Source: Chamaelirium japonicum
Lineage: Eukaryota > Streptophyta > Magnoliopsida > Liliales > Melanthiaceae
Length of the DNA: 64,000 bases
Reading direction: 5' to 3'
Assembly: GCA_947650365.1 (NCBI GenBank)
Contig: OX393551.1
Location: forward strand, 89,316,697 to 89,380,696
Positions 10,001 through 19,766 of this stretch are shown piece by piece. The notes below the pieces were generated by a model. It made no database searches, had not been told where the DNA came from, and worked only from the letters and a program-made list of their open reading frames with translations. A program made the translations under genes and the position numbers. The first letter of the stretch is position 1. Each line of letters opens with the position of its first letter.

Positions 10001-10323
10001 AAAGGATCTTTGGGGCAAGCCTTGTTGAGATTGGTAAAGTCGATGCAGACTCTGACTTTCCCATTCTTCTTTGGAACAGCCACTATGTTAGAGATCCAAG
10101 TTGGATACTCTACTTCTCGGATGAATCCGGCTGCGAGTAGCTTGGTAATTTCTTCTTGAACAGCAACTTGGAGCTCTGGTCGAATGGTGCGAGGCTTTTG
10201 CTTGACGGGCTTCACCTCTTCTTTGATCGCAAGTCGGTGACAAGCGTCATCTGGATTGATCCCAGGCATGTCTTCGAAGCACCATGCGAAGACGTCGATA
10301 TTGGACTGGAGGAAGGATACCAT
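7096..10323 (-). CDS. pol: Tat pol: reverse transcriptase, RNase H, second RNase H, integrase
   Basis: One open frame of 1075 residues. The reverse transcriptase carries FMDGYSGYNQI (residues about 128-138) and the catalytic YVDD (192-195). A degenerate Ty3-type RNase H/connection region follows (about 300-430). A second RNase H of archaeal type begins near residue 505 with LYTDGASSSIGSG and continues with NNEAEYEAL and YSDSQLI. The integrase has an N-terminal HHCC zinc region (about 730-780, ending CEPCQRH), then a DDE core with LDFLGPF, ADNGAQF and QAEASN. A GPYIIESV segment closes the C-terminal domain and no chromodomain is seen. The doubled RNase H is typical of the Tat lineage. It copies element RNA into DNA and inserts it; expression relative to gag is presumably by the LTR transcript. 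Confidence 0.95.
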   Translation of the reverse strand: MVSFLQSNIDVFAWCFEDMPGINPDDACHRLAIKEEVKPVKQKPRTIRPELQVAVQEEITKLLAAGFIREVEYPTWISNIVAVPKKNGKVRVCIDFTNLNKACPKDPFPMPRIDKLVDATAGHELLSFMDGYSGYNQIPLHADDQEKTCFVTSRGLYCYNVMPFGLKNAGSTYQRLVTKMFEDQIGRNVEVYVDDLLTKSSVRSKHLSDLAETFQVLRKYRMKLNPAKCAFGVQSGKFLGHLVTRRGIEANPDQIRAIIDMPSPTNRKEVQRLTGRLAALNRFISKSSDKCKPLFDKLRKADTSGWSPICEEAFQSIKKYLVQAPILTAPLPKEDLWLYLAVTDQAISAVLVSRREGIEHPVYYISHTLLPAETRYSKTEKVILALLTASRRLQPYFVSHQITVISEHSLKDIIDKAGRAGRMTKWVIEMSALGIQFESRTSIKGQAIADFLADFPVEDPITWEEDVDMCLEDEDKPPINPTTKIDLSLEVIAATPPWKLYTDGASSSIGSGTGIVLISPELDHLQKATLLGFNATNNEAEYEALISGLEMAESLGVDQIIIYSDSQLIIRQINGEYTAREERMQLYLALVRRLQQRFTSAEFIQIPRAENREADALANAASVLGDSLGGRQIQIDYQEVPKTIPDQQILTTTKGSGGGDQLEDWRRPILDFFKHGKMPEDPNQARRLQRKLPCYTLQGEDLYFKSHSGMLLKCLGPEQAQAILIDIHSRACGNHSGGRSLEAKTKLQGYYWPTMAKDAQQVVQRCEPCQRHARAIHLPADELHQLSSPWPFHQWGLDFLGPFPPTPSKKKYLLLATDYFTKWVEAVPLFRETDDEVIKFIRHNIFSRFGTPQVLIADNGAQFDSDKFREFCLNHGIKLFYSTPRYPQCNGQAEASNRAILGILKKKLNDKKGLWEQVLPEVLWGYRTTPRRSTGFSPFRLTYGSEAVLPTENISSTLKTKAVEEGVNEELRINNLDFSEELRDLASLRVAKYQQKIKRAYDKKVHKRQFPVGSLVLRAVFYNTKEHSSGKLAPNWEGPYIIESVGGKGSYRLITPEGDRLPRAWNSRHLKLFYP

Positions 10324-10476
10324 GTCTTGCGCTTCTGCGTCGCTAAGACCGGTACCAATAAATGTTTGTTGAGGGAGATCTCCGCTGCCTATGTTGATCG
10401 GGATGATTTCTTCAATTGAAGGTGATGCTTCCCATTCGATTGGTGGAGGTTTGGTCAGCGGAATCTCCTTTGATTG

Positions 10477-12945
10477 CTATTTGGAAGAGGGACCAGCTTC
10501 ATCTCGTGGCCGCTTTGGAGGAGCAATATTGATCTTTCGATCTGTTTTAGCAGCAGCAGCTTCACAAGATCTTCCAGCTTGCTGATCGCCTCGAATGCAG
10601 ACGATACCTTCTCCAGTTGCAAACTTGAGTAGTTGATGGTAAGAGGAGGAGATGGCATTGATCTGATGGAGGAATGGTCGCCCAAGAATGGCGTTGTAGC
10701 TAGACATTCCTTCGACGATCGCAAACCTCACCGAGACTCGAGTCTCTCGGCTGAGGTCGATGGTGAATCTGGATTCGCCCACTGTGATGCTTTGTTCGCC
10801 ATTGAAGCCGGTGATCACAGTGGGGACGACGTCGAGACTTTGATACTTATGTCCCAGACGTTTGAAACAGTCGGAGAACATAATGTCAATGGAGCTTCCA
10901 GTGTCTATGAGGATTCGATTGACGGTGCTTCCGTCGATGATGAGTTTCAAGACCAGGGGGTCTCGATGGGGAGTGTGAACTCCTTGAAGATCGGTGTCAT
11001 TGAAGACTATGGATGGCCAAGCCAGACCTTCGATGGGCTTCTCGATCCAGGTATCTTCTTTGTTTGCAGTAGATCGAACATGGAAGATGCGTCGAACCTG
11101 CCGATCGACTTCCTTTCCGGTCAAAGCTTGATTGTGCAAGGTTCCATGAATGCCAAAGACATTGGCATTCACAGAAATTGGTTGCCGGTTGGAAGAGATT
11201 AGATGTATCCAACATACTTCTTTCCCCTTGGCAGAGGTTCGACGTTGATCGTGCCCGTTGTTGACGAATTCTTGAAGGTGGCCTTCTCGTAGTAAGTCTT
11301 CAAGATGGAATTTCAGCCGAAAACACCGATCGGTGGAATGGCCGTGACTTCGATGGAATTCACAGTAGACTGTTTTGTCTGCTGTGAATTTGGAATTTGG
11401 TTGAAGAGGATTGGGCCTCCGAAGATACTCGTCGTGTTGAATACGGTCGAGTATCTGCTCGACTGGCATGTTCCACTCGGTAAAAGTGGTCTTTGTTGGA
11501 GATCGACGCCTATCATTCTTTGATCTTTTGTTGGCCGGAGGAGCTGCTGCTTCAGTGTTGTGAGCCTTTGCAGCATATTTAGGCGCTTCTCTTTCAGCAG
11601 GCCTTCTCTTAGTTTCTCGCCCTTTTCGAGCGACTTGATCGTCTTCCACCTCAATCTCCCTCTGAATTCGATCGAACATAGCTCCCAGAGAAGGAGGGGG
11701 ATTGCGGATGAAGTCGTTGTAGATGTGTAGATCAAAGCGGAGAGCGTTCTGGAAAGCCAACATGATGGCTTCATCATCCAGATGCCTTCCAGAGAGAGCA
11801 GCATGCTCGTTGCGAAACCTCCTCGTGAAGCTGCGGAGAGTCTCATCTGCACCCATCCTTAGTCGATATAGAGAGTCGAGCTTCTTCTCGGGTTTCAGGT
11901 TGAGCTGGTAATGCTGCACAAAGAGGTTAGCCAAAACACCGAACTGGGTAATGGACCCAGCTCGGAGGTTGTGATACCAGTCGAGTGAAGGCTCATCGAG
12001 ACTTCCCGCGAAGGTGCGGCAGAGCACGTTGTTTTCCTCTTCGTGTGGCGTTAGAGCTTGCTTGAAGGCAAGTATATGGAGGCTTGGATCTCCTCGGACG
12101 CAGTTGAATTTGGGGAGGGTAGGAGTTCTCCATCCTCTTGGAAATGCTGATTCGAAGAGGCTTCGATGAAGTGGCCCGGCAGAAGAGTAGCCATCCCTAC
12201 GACCGTGTCCTCGACCTAGAGGTGGGTCAAGAGGTAAGATCGCAAGGTCTTGTTCTGGCATCGGAGTGTTCGCCGGTTGAAGTCGATGTCGAAGGTCCGA
12301 TCCAAGTCCACGTTGGAGTGGAATGGAAGGGGAGACTCTACTCTTTGAAGGAGCGCCTTTCATTTGGTGCTTCCTTGGCAGGTTGAGCTTCGATGGTGCT
12401 CTTTTGTCGCAGTTACGACCAGATGAAGATTGGGAGGACTCGTCTTCAAGACGATCCCAGACACTCTGCTTCCAAGGAGCAGCAGAGGGAGTTGGGTCGC
12501 GTCGAATCCTCTCGAGAGCATCAGTGCCCATTGACCTCCGTTGTTCGGAGTAAATTGAATGTCGAGGAGGATCAACCCTCTCGCTTGCGGAGGGGATCGG
12601 AATAGCAATTCCAGCTTCGGAAGCTGCCTTCTTCAGAGCATCCCTCTCAGCAGTGAGGGTGGCGTTTTGTTTCGCCAATTGGAGTAGTTGGAAATCGATT
12701 GCAGAGATCTGGTAAGTCGATGGAGGATCTTCAGCAGGAGCAGGGACAGTCTGCCCAATTGATTGATGAGGATGAGGGGCGATCGGTCGATCGACTGATC
12801 TTCCGCTTCCTGAGTGAACCCCCATCTCGGGGACAGCAAGGGGCTGCCCGAAGTTGAGCCTTTGACTCATTGAACGAGTCTCAGGACGAGGTTGATGTTG
12901 AGTGTTACTTCCTTCTGGTTGACCCTGATGTTTGGTTCTCGCCAT
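10477..12945 (-). CDS. gag: Tat gag and aspartic protease
   Basis: One open frame of 822 residues on the genomic RNA strand. The N-terminal 250 residues are low-complexity and Arg/Ser/Pro-rich. The capsid-type gag domain (about 270-420) contains FPRGWRTPTLPKFN and SLDWYHNLRAGSI. A zinc-binding-like CEFHRSHGHSTDRC lies near residue 555. The C-terminal part is the retropepsin, with the active-site motif ILIDTGSSIDIMF near residue 680 and the second-half motif AILGRPFLH. Fusion of protease to gag, with pol starting separately about 150 bp downstream, fits Tat-type organisation. It makes the virus-like particle and processes the polyproteins. Confidence 0.94.
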   Translation of the reverse strand: MARTKHQGQPEGSNTQHQPRPETRSMSQRLNFGQPLAVPEMGVHSGSGRSVDRPIAPHPHQSIGQTVPAPAEDPPSTYQISAIDFQLLQLAKQNATLTAERDALKKAASEAGIAIPIPSASERVDPPRHSIYSEQRRSMGTDALERIRRDPTPSAAPWKQSVWDRLEDESSQSSSGRNCDKRAPSKLNLPRKHQMKGAPSKSRVSPSIPLQRGLGSDLRHRLQPANTPMPEQDLAILPLDPPLGRGHGRRDGYSSAGPLHRSLFESAFPRGWRTPTLPKFNCVRGDPSLHILAFKQALTPHEEENNVLCRTFAGSLDEPSLDWYHNLRAGSITQFGVLANLFVQHYQLNLKPEKKLDSLYRLRMGADETLRSFTRRFRNEHAALSGRHLDDEAIMLAFQNALRFDLHIYNDFIRNPPPSLGAMFDRIQREIEVEDDQVARKGRETKRRPAEREAPKYAAKAHNTEAAAPPANKRSKNDRRRSPTKTTFTEWNMPVEQILDRIQHDEYLRRPNPLQPNSKFTADKTVYCEFHRSHGHSTDRCFRLKFHLEDLLREGHLQEFVNNGHDQRRTSAKGKEVCWIHLISSNRQPISVNANVFGIHGTLHNQALTGKEVDRQVRRIFHVRSTANKEDTWIEKPIEGLAWPSIVFNDTDLQGVHTPHRDPLVLKLIIDGSTVNRILIDTGSSIDIMFSDCFKRLGHKYQSLDVVPTVITGFNGEQSITVGESRFTIDLSRETRVSVRFAIVEGMSSYNAILGRPFLHQINAISSSYHQLLKFATGEGIVCIRGDQQAGRSCEAAAAKTDRKINIAPPKRPRDEAGPSSK

Positions 12946-13070
12946 TCAGAGTGCGAAAGGTACAACGAGATTGCCGATGTCCGATCAGTTGTCTGATCAA
13001 CCGAGGGGGCGAGGAAGTTTGGCTATTGATCTGGTAGTCGAAGTAGAGAGGACACGGCTTCTCGCTCGGA

Positions 13071-13087
13071 TCCCACAGACGGCGCCA
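13071..13087 (-). other. Primer binding site of the young Tat element
   Basis: Minus-strand TGGCGCCGTCTGTGGGA begins 3 nt after the 5' LTR end. The first nine bases match the complement of the 3' end of plant tRNA-Asp (TGGCGCCGT...), the primer suggested for several Tat/Retand elements. The rest matches less well. Confidence 0.8.
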
Positions 13088-13090
13088 AAC

Positions 13091-13839
13091 TGTGGGGGAA
13101 AATCTTCGTGCCGACCCGAAGACTCTCGCAGCACCAGTCAATTGAATGTTCGTGTTGACGTCGAAGATCGTTGGTCGATCTGTTGATCGACTGTTGATCG
13201 AAGTTGAAGCTTTTGATTTGCAAACAGAGAGATGCAATCAGAGAGAGTTTGACACGAGAAGTGATCTCGGAGTTCAGCCGAAGCCTACGTCTCCGTGCTA
13301 TAGGGTGCAACCCGAATTCACTAACACTTATATTGAAGTGATCTCGACAGGCCGAGTATCACTGTAAACACTGATCTTTCTAAAAGAAGATCAAAGGGAG
13401 ATGGTAGATCGGAAGTGTGAAATCCCAGAGCTCTGGTTCTGAAAGTCAGATCTCAGAGTGGAAATCAGATTTGTGGATCTGGATTTCGATCCTTTTACAT
13501 TCGAAGGCACTGCTATTTATAGGCATTCCGGGTGGCGAATGGCGGTTTCTACTGCAGTATCTGGGGATCCTCCAGGTAAAGTTGCGAGCCCTGCGGTTGT
13601 CTTCGGGGGCCCACCAGGCAAGGCCGATGGGTCCCGTTGTAGTCCTCGTGGGTCCACCAGGCAGGGCCGGTGGGTCCCGCTGTAGTCCTCGTGGGCCCAC
13701 CAGGCAGGGCTGGTGGGTCCCGTGGTAGTCCTCGTGGGCCCACCAGGCAGGGCTGGTGGGTCCCGTGGTAGTCCTCGTGGGCCCACCAGGCAGGGCTGGT
13801 GGGTCCCGTGGTAGATTTATGCCAAAATTTGCACCCACA
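13091..13839 (-). repeat. 5' LTR of the young Tat element
   Basis: A 749-bp partner of the LTR at 938-1686, almost identical. It contains the five 43-bp U3 repeats (13604-13814) and the TATAAATA box (13514-13521, minus strand). It is followed by the right ATCAT duplication. Confidence 0.96.
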
Positions 13840-13844
13840 ATCAT
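13840..13844. repeat. Target-site duplication ATCAT, right copy
   Basis: Exact copy of 933-937, directly after the CCCACA end of the LTR. Confidence 0.93.
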
Positions 13845-14875
13845 CTCATCATAGGTTTCGATGCTGGCCAAATAGAGACATCCGATAACCTCCATCGGAC
13901 ATCAACCTAATGGTGACATAACTAAATCGCGATGAGTTCACACTACCATCAAACGTCAATTTGAAACGGGTATCACTTAGTGGAATCTTAGCCTAACTTG
14001 GTCGCTAGGACCATGTGGGGAAAGGGCATCCCACTAGGGTTATCATACTTCTTATAGGGACATTAGTTATCTCTAAACAAATTCAATACTGCGTCTATCA
14101 CGATGCACAGTACTCGGCTACCTGAACTAGCACTAGGGCGGTTACCACCTTTCCTTTTAGTTAGCTACAGGATTCGCACGTGTTAGAAACATATAGAGAC
14201 ACCTATGAATCCATAAGCTAATTACTAACCCTAAACCTAATCTAGAGACTAACTCACAAGGAAGATTGATAATTAAATTATCATCGGGGTTCACTAAACA
14301 CTAAGTAAAGAGTATAACAGAAAAATATCCTAACTGAATCAAGTTCAGAGTCTGACCCCTGAACCTGAGTAGCACAGCCAAGATATCATGTTCTTCCATT
14401 CTATATGATCTCCTGACGATGATCCCGATCATCGCCAACGTGCATACTTTCGTCGGGTCTTTACACTCTATAGTACCGCTTGCCTGAACAGTAAATGTAG
14501 CATCATCTCCTTCTTCCTGTGATCGAAAAACTAAAATGCTCTGAGCAAGTGCTCGTTCGTGTATAATTTCACTAGAAAGAAAAGAAGCAATCCTAGAAAA
14601 CGTAGCTAGGGAACCGAGGTTGGTAAACCTCCACCCCCGCCCATCTAGAGCCTTAAAATCCACAAGCATAATAATAATTAATGCAAAAATTAAATACGGG
14701 TCTAACCCCTAGAGGCATGCAATCATAGATTATTATTCAACGCGGCACCTGCATAGAGAAGATACATAGGACAATCCATATGCATGATCTATACCGAACC
14801 CCAATGAAAACATATGCCATCATATATTCCTATGATGTTTTCACAAATAAATACATGAAATACACACCGGAGCGT
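13845..14875 (-). other. Non-coding interior of the LARD/copia-type element, right part
   Basis: Continuation of 1-937 across the Tat insertion. It lies just inside the primer binding site of the LTR at 14890-16827. No gag-like or other known protein is recognisable; the longest open frame (14301-14669, minus) has no family resemblance. A long leader or a non-autonomous interior would both fit. Confidence 0.45.
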
Positions 14876-14887
14876 GCTTTGATACCA
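14876..14887 (-). other. Primer binding site, copia type (TGGTATCAAAGC)
   Basis: Minus-strand TGGTATCAAAGC, two bases after the CCAACA end of the LTR. It is one mismatch from TGGTATCAGAGC, the complement of initiator tRNA-Met used by most plant copia elements. It fixes the element's direction as minus. Confidence 0.85.
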
Positions 14888-14889
14888 AT

Positions 14890-16827
14890 TGTTGGAATTA
14901 AATCCTATTATCAGAGTCGTAGCGGAAGCAAAAAATAGATCCGAGGATCTCATGGTGTATGCTTCATTACAATTAATTCTACAAAATATCTATATGCAAA
15001 TCTATAATCTTAGGATATGTGCGGACACCCTAGAGGCATACTACGAACTACGGAAGACATGCATGCATCTAGTTAGGTGTTTAGAATCATCATACCTTAT
15101 GGATCTATGATCCGAAGAGAACAGAATGATGATGAATCATAAGTGAATTGCAAGGGAAGTTGTCGGATGACACCTTGTTTTTTGTGAAGGGATGAATCCT
15201 CGAAGTCCTATCTCTTAGTGCAAGGACTACGAGCCGACGGAGGAATTCGTTGCGAAGATGATGGCAAGCCGCAAGATCTCCTCCATCTCTTTCTCTTTTT
15301 TTCCTTCTCCTTCTTCTTTCTTCTTCTTCCTTTTTCTTCCTTGGCCGAAAGCACAAAAGAGGGAGAAGGGAGAGGGGGTCGGGTTTTCTGAAGAGGGGAG
15401 AGCCTAGTGCCACCCCCCTCTCCCTCTAATCCCTTTATAGGGCCTGCCCCAACTTCCATATGCAAGCTAGGTCCAGCCCCCTAGATATAGAGATGAGGGG
15501 GGGCGGTTTTTAGGGTTTCCACTTAGCTATCGTAAAGCCTGGACAAAAATGCCCTTCACAAAAAGTGAAACACTGTAAGAGAGATTAAGTGAGGTGTGCT
15601 ACTAGAAATTGAGCTCTGTCAGTGCTTATGAGCTCCTGGAAATATTCTGCTCATTTTAAGATCCATATTGAATATATTCTGAGCCATATTTTAGTATTTA
15701 CCAAAATACCCCTATGGGCCTTAACACATGTGAATTAGGTTCTTAGGCTCTGGGCTTGCGCTCCATTGTGCTACTTCGCATCCAACGTATCCAACCAGGT
15801 CGGAGAACAATTCCTATACACAACAACATGGTGGAACCTTCGAGGTTAAGGATCTCTAGCTCCAACCGGATCCCTAATTAACTGTTCCGGTGACATACCG
15901 AAAGTTCAGTTAATCAGTCATAATCCAATTAACCCGCGTAGCCACCTAGAGTGCGACACAAGTTAAACTCCATTGATCCTAAACTTACGTTACTCCCTAG
16001 TAACCTGTTCTCTACTATACTCTGATAATCCTTAGGCCCTCCTATTACTGGTGCCATGATTCGACTCGGGCGGTGGGGAGCACCGTTAGATCTCGATCGA
16101 TCATCTGACTAGGATTTGATGACTTGTCATCCATAACACCACACAACTTCCGGTGCTATGCCTAGCATCCAGAACATCGTCAGTCATACTGACAACCACC
16201 AGGCATGGGTTAGTTGTGTGGACAGATTGACTCATCAAAATGCTCCTATCCAATAATAGACGCCGGATAACCTGTAGGGATTGCATGCTACTCAATTGTC
16301 AGTCGGGTAACCCAACGTACCGTGATATTGGACTATGGAAGGCCTGCATACGTTGGAACATCAAAACACCACTCAACTAGTTGGCTTAGTGTACATGGTC
16401 TTTTAGGGTTAAGGATATATTATCTATAGTAGTAAAAGGGTTTATGCACCAGTGTCTGAATCACTGAACTGTGCACCGTCTTGGTTCCTGTTCAATACGA
16501 TCATCGTGCTTGGTTAGGTGAATGGGAATCCCCCGTTCTATGGTGGAGACTTCACCATATCCTCTGCTTGCCAACAGCTTATTCTCGGTGAAGCGACCGA
16601 CATCACCAAAGCTGTGAATTAGTTCTAGGTCTATACAGAACTGGTCTGCTGGGTCTCTCAAGTATGGATCCACCATGCGCCTCAGTGGCCTACTGTGTTC
16701 CCTAGGGTCCTTTATTATATATGAATTAATATACACCAAAGTAGTATTCTAATTAAAGCAATAACCAAAGTCATCTTTATTAATGTTAATACAGAAAATC
16801 CACGCTCAGGACACACGAGCTATAACA
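14890..16827 (-). repeat. Copia-type LTR (5' LTR of a minus-strand element)
   Basis: A 1.94 kb LTR. On the minus strand it starts TGTTATAG and ends TTCCAACA, followed by the primer binding site. A TATA box (CTATAAAG) lies at 15433-15440. Its sequence is distantly homologous to the plus-strand LTR at 17645-19766; shared phrases include GGGTTACC(T/C)GGCTGGCG-like and CCAGTTGAGTGGTG-like stretches, in inverse orientation. It belongs to the same broad copia family but not to the same insertion. Other copies of the element would help fix the right boundary. Confidence 0.7.
15433..15440 (-). promoter_or_regulatory. LTR TATA box (CTATAAAG)
   Basis: Minus-strand CTATAAAG, about 540 bp before the LTR end. 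The related LTR at 17645-19766 has its TATAAAAA at the same distance from its end. Confidence 0.6.
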
Positions 16828-16878
16828 TATACATCCTCATTTAGGGTTAGCCCCCCCTTCTCCATCCCGAGGAGAACC

Positions 16879-17640
16879 GACTCTAATACCATTTTGTAAC
16901 ATCCGCCCCAAACCCACAAGATATTGTTCACTTTGCCCGTGTCTGCACGAGGACTTCCTAGGGAGGTCACCCATCCTAGTGCAATTCTCACCTAAGCCTT
17001 AAATGTTTTTACTCCTTTTTTTACACACAAAAATGTAAAGGTTTATGACACTTATAGCCTTCATCCCATCCCAACCACTATATCAGATTATAGCCCTTTA
17101 GTTAACTTCACCCCTTATATATATTCCAGCCATTTGTGTTTACACATCAACCTTGTTTAAATATGAGCACCTCATACCCATTAGATCGGGTCTGATCCAA
17201 TTGGAGTCAGATCTGGTCCACCCTAATCTGAACTGACTAATAACCATTCAGCTAAACCAAACCTAGTTCGATTTTGGATCTAACTACACCAATTCAGCAT
17301 TGAAAGCGTGTTTTCTCGATATCAGACACATCTGTACTTTGATTCGCACAAAACCAACAACAACAGAAAGCTTATTCCGATCCTTTCTCAACCACTATGG
17401 TCTTAGTAAGTGGAGCTTCCCTGAATTTCAGGGGAGTTAGTTTGGAATGATCGGCTATACCGATCCAATGCCTGATCTTGATCGTTAGGGCCATGAGAAC
17501 CCTAACCATCGGCACTGTTGAAACCCAACCTTCACGTTAGCCTTGTTCTCATATGATTTCTTGTAATGTAATCCCAGACTATACCCCGAACAAGGATCAG
17601 AGAGACTCTCGGTCGATAGCGCTCCAACAGGTTAGTTGTA
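16879..17640 (-). mobile_element. Ty3/gypsy LTR piece with primer-site-like edge
   Basis: TGTAACATCCGCCCCAAACC at 16895 is a familiar plant gypsy LTR end read backwards. The 13 bases before it (16879-16891) give TGGTATTAGAGTC on the minus strand, close to the initiator tRNA-Met primer site. The following GGAGGTCACCCATCCTAGTGC-like text is also typical of these LTRs. I place the other edge near 17640, where the next LTR begins, but no exact end was found. No internal coding part remains beside it. Confidence 0.55.
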
Positions 17641-17644
17641 CTGA

Positions 17645-19766
17645 TGTTAGAATTGATGTGTTCTAAGCTTGTAAAAGTTTATATTTTGATCTAATAAATA
17701 AAGATTGATAGTTATTATATGAGATGCATATAGGTATGTAACACAGTTACGTTTTCTTTTAAGAACAGAGAGCTATGGTTATATGGTAGTCCACTAAGTA
17801 GAAGACTAAGTAGATTGGTCCTATATAATCTAAATCAGTTCGTAGCTATGATCAGGTTGGTCGCCTCATCATGATAAGTTGTTGGGGATGATAGTGCATG
17901 GGAAGTCTTCACCATGGTCATTACCAAGCACAGTGTCTGTGGCCGAATAAAACTAACATGATGTACAGATCAGTGAGCAGACACTGGTACACTAAGCTGT
18001 GTTTCTGCTTAGGGTGAAACGGTCCTAAACCCTGACAAACCATGTCTGATGGACTAACCAGTTGAGTGGTGCTTTGGCGCACCAATATATGAGGATCCAG
18101 TTACGTGATCTAAAACCACGATGTACTGGGTTACCTGGCTGGCGTTACATCAGCGTGTCACTCTTGCAGGCCATCCACACCCCTACTGGAGGTGCATTCC
18201 TTGATCTGACTTACACTGTACCAAATCCAGGCCTGACGGTTATTAGTTTGACTGTTGACCAGGTTTGATTACTTGATGAGATATTCAAAGGTACGATGTA
18301 TAGGTCAACCAGGAAGGAACCAAGTTATATGAGCATTCGAGTCTGATGATATTCTCCACCACTCGAAGTGCATTATGGCATCAAGTGGAGAGATAACGAG
18401 TTTACCACTACTAAGCAGAGAGTAGGGGTATGACAGAAAACATAGTAAGTCCGGGTGAATTAGAGTGCAGCTTACGTACACTCTGGGTGGTCACGTAGGT
18501 TAACTCGAGCTAAGAGGATCGATGGTACAATCAGGTAGTGTGTCGATCGAGCTTGAATTGGAAGCCATGAACCCCAGTCCCTGATGGTTCCACCTTATCC
18601 ACATTATGTACGGTTCTTGAACCATCTCCTCGGAACATATTGAGTAGTGAGAGGAAGTAAGAATTCTACACTCTGTGTTTGCTTTACACTAGCGTACGGT
18701 AGATGCATAACTACATGCAAGTACTAACGGGGAAGCCCTAGACTAGTACTGAGGTGCACGTAGTTATCCCTCGCCATAAGTGAACTTTGTTGCATAAGTG
18801 TGATGCACCAAGACATGTTATGAGTTGACCAGTTGACTTTACTAGGGACAGTCTCCGGTGACCTCAGTTAATAGTGAAGTAACTGGTAAAGATCACTTAA
18901 GGAAGAGTTGCTAGGTCTCGCACACTAGAAATGGTAAATTTGAGGCATAAGGGCCTTTTGGTAAAAACACACCCTGCCAAACCTCACTAGTGGCCGACCC
19001 TATTTGTGGGAGACTATGTAGGGCCGGCCCCTATATACTGGGGATGAGAATCCCCCAGTAATAGGGTCGGCCATAGGGATAGAGATAAGGGTTATAATCG
19101 GTCAAATTCAAGTCTTATAAGTGAAAAAAAAGGATAAAGAAGAGGAAGAGATATAGGGAGATTTTTAGGGGAGTAAATATATCCCCTTAGATCCTTATCC
19201 AAGGGGATAGGCCAGCCTTATAAAAAGGGAAGCGTGGCCGGCCATGCAAGGCACCAAAAACTGAACCCCCCCTCATCTCTTCTCTCTAGTTCTCTCTCCC
19301 ATCTCTCTCTACTTCCTCGCTTGCGACTTCGTCTTCCTCGCATGGAGTTTCATAGAAGGAGAAGGGTCATTCTTCGGAGGCACTCAGAGATCCAAGAGCA
19401 ATGTACCATGCATCGTGCGAGATCAGATGAACAAGAAGGCATCATCTACTGGCATACCATTAGCTTCTTCACGGATGATCTTCTATCTCCATTGATAAAG
19501 AAGACCATTATCCTTGGTTAAAAGATCCGTATAAAGGTATGCATATTCTAACATTTAGATCTAGTGAGTTCTTTGATTTGTATTTATGTTAGATAATTAT
19601 TACGCTAGATTGTCGTTAGGGTGTTCGAATCGCGCGCATACATACATGCACGCACATGTAGATTAGTTTCAATAAAAGTTTAAATCGTGTAACGTGCACC
19701 ATGAACGGTCTTTCGACCACTTAATCACTTCCACTGTGAGCCTCTACCATATGATTATTTCCAACA
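17645..19766 (+). repeat. Copia LTR, plus strand, probably a solo or orphan LTR
   Basis: It starts TGTTAGAA and ends TTTCCAACA, giving a 2.12 kb LTR. A TATA box (TATAAAAA) lies at 19219-19226, followed by a CT-rich transcript leader. The first 1.1 kb is homologous to 25332-26445. No primer binding site follows 19766, and the flanking bases do not form a clean target duplication. It is therefore better explained as a solo or rearranged LTR than as the intact 5' LTR of the copia body at 22089-25331. Confidence 0.65.
19219..19226 (+). promoter_or_regulatory. LTR TATA box (TATAAAAA)
   Basis: TATAAAAA about 1.57 kb into the LTR and about 540 bp before its end, followed by a pyrimidine-rich stretch (CTCTCTCTCC-like) typical of a plant transcript start. 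Confidence 0.6.

Larger units (their letters stand above)
938..13839 (-). mobile_element. Young, whole-looking Ty3/gypsy Tat-lineage LTR retrotransposon with antisense gene
   Basis: A 12.9 kb element on the minus strand. In its own direction it has a 5' LTR (13839-13091), primer binding site, gag-protease gene (12945-10477), RT-RNaseH-aRNaseH-integrase gene (10323-7096), an antisense accessory gene on the plus strand (3706 to about 6457), tandem-repeat arrays (3256-1805), polypurine tract and 3' LTR (1686-938). Both LTRs are 749 bp and by eye differ at only about three sites (about 99.6 percent identity), so the insertion is recent, roughly 0.1-0.2 million years at commonly used plant rates. 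A second (archaeal-type) RNase H, the lack of a chromodomain and an antisense gene between pol and the 3' LTR mark the Tat branch (Retand/RIRE2/Grande/Ogre group). The element looks whole, with both long sense genes open. Confidence 0.95.
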
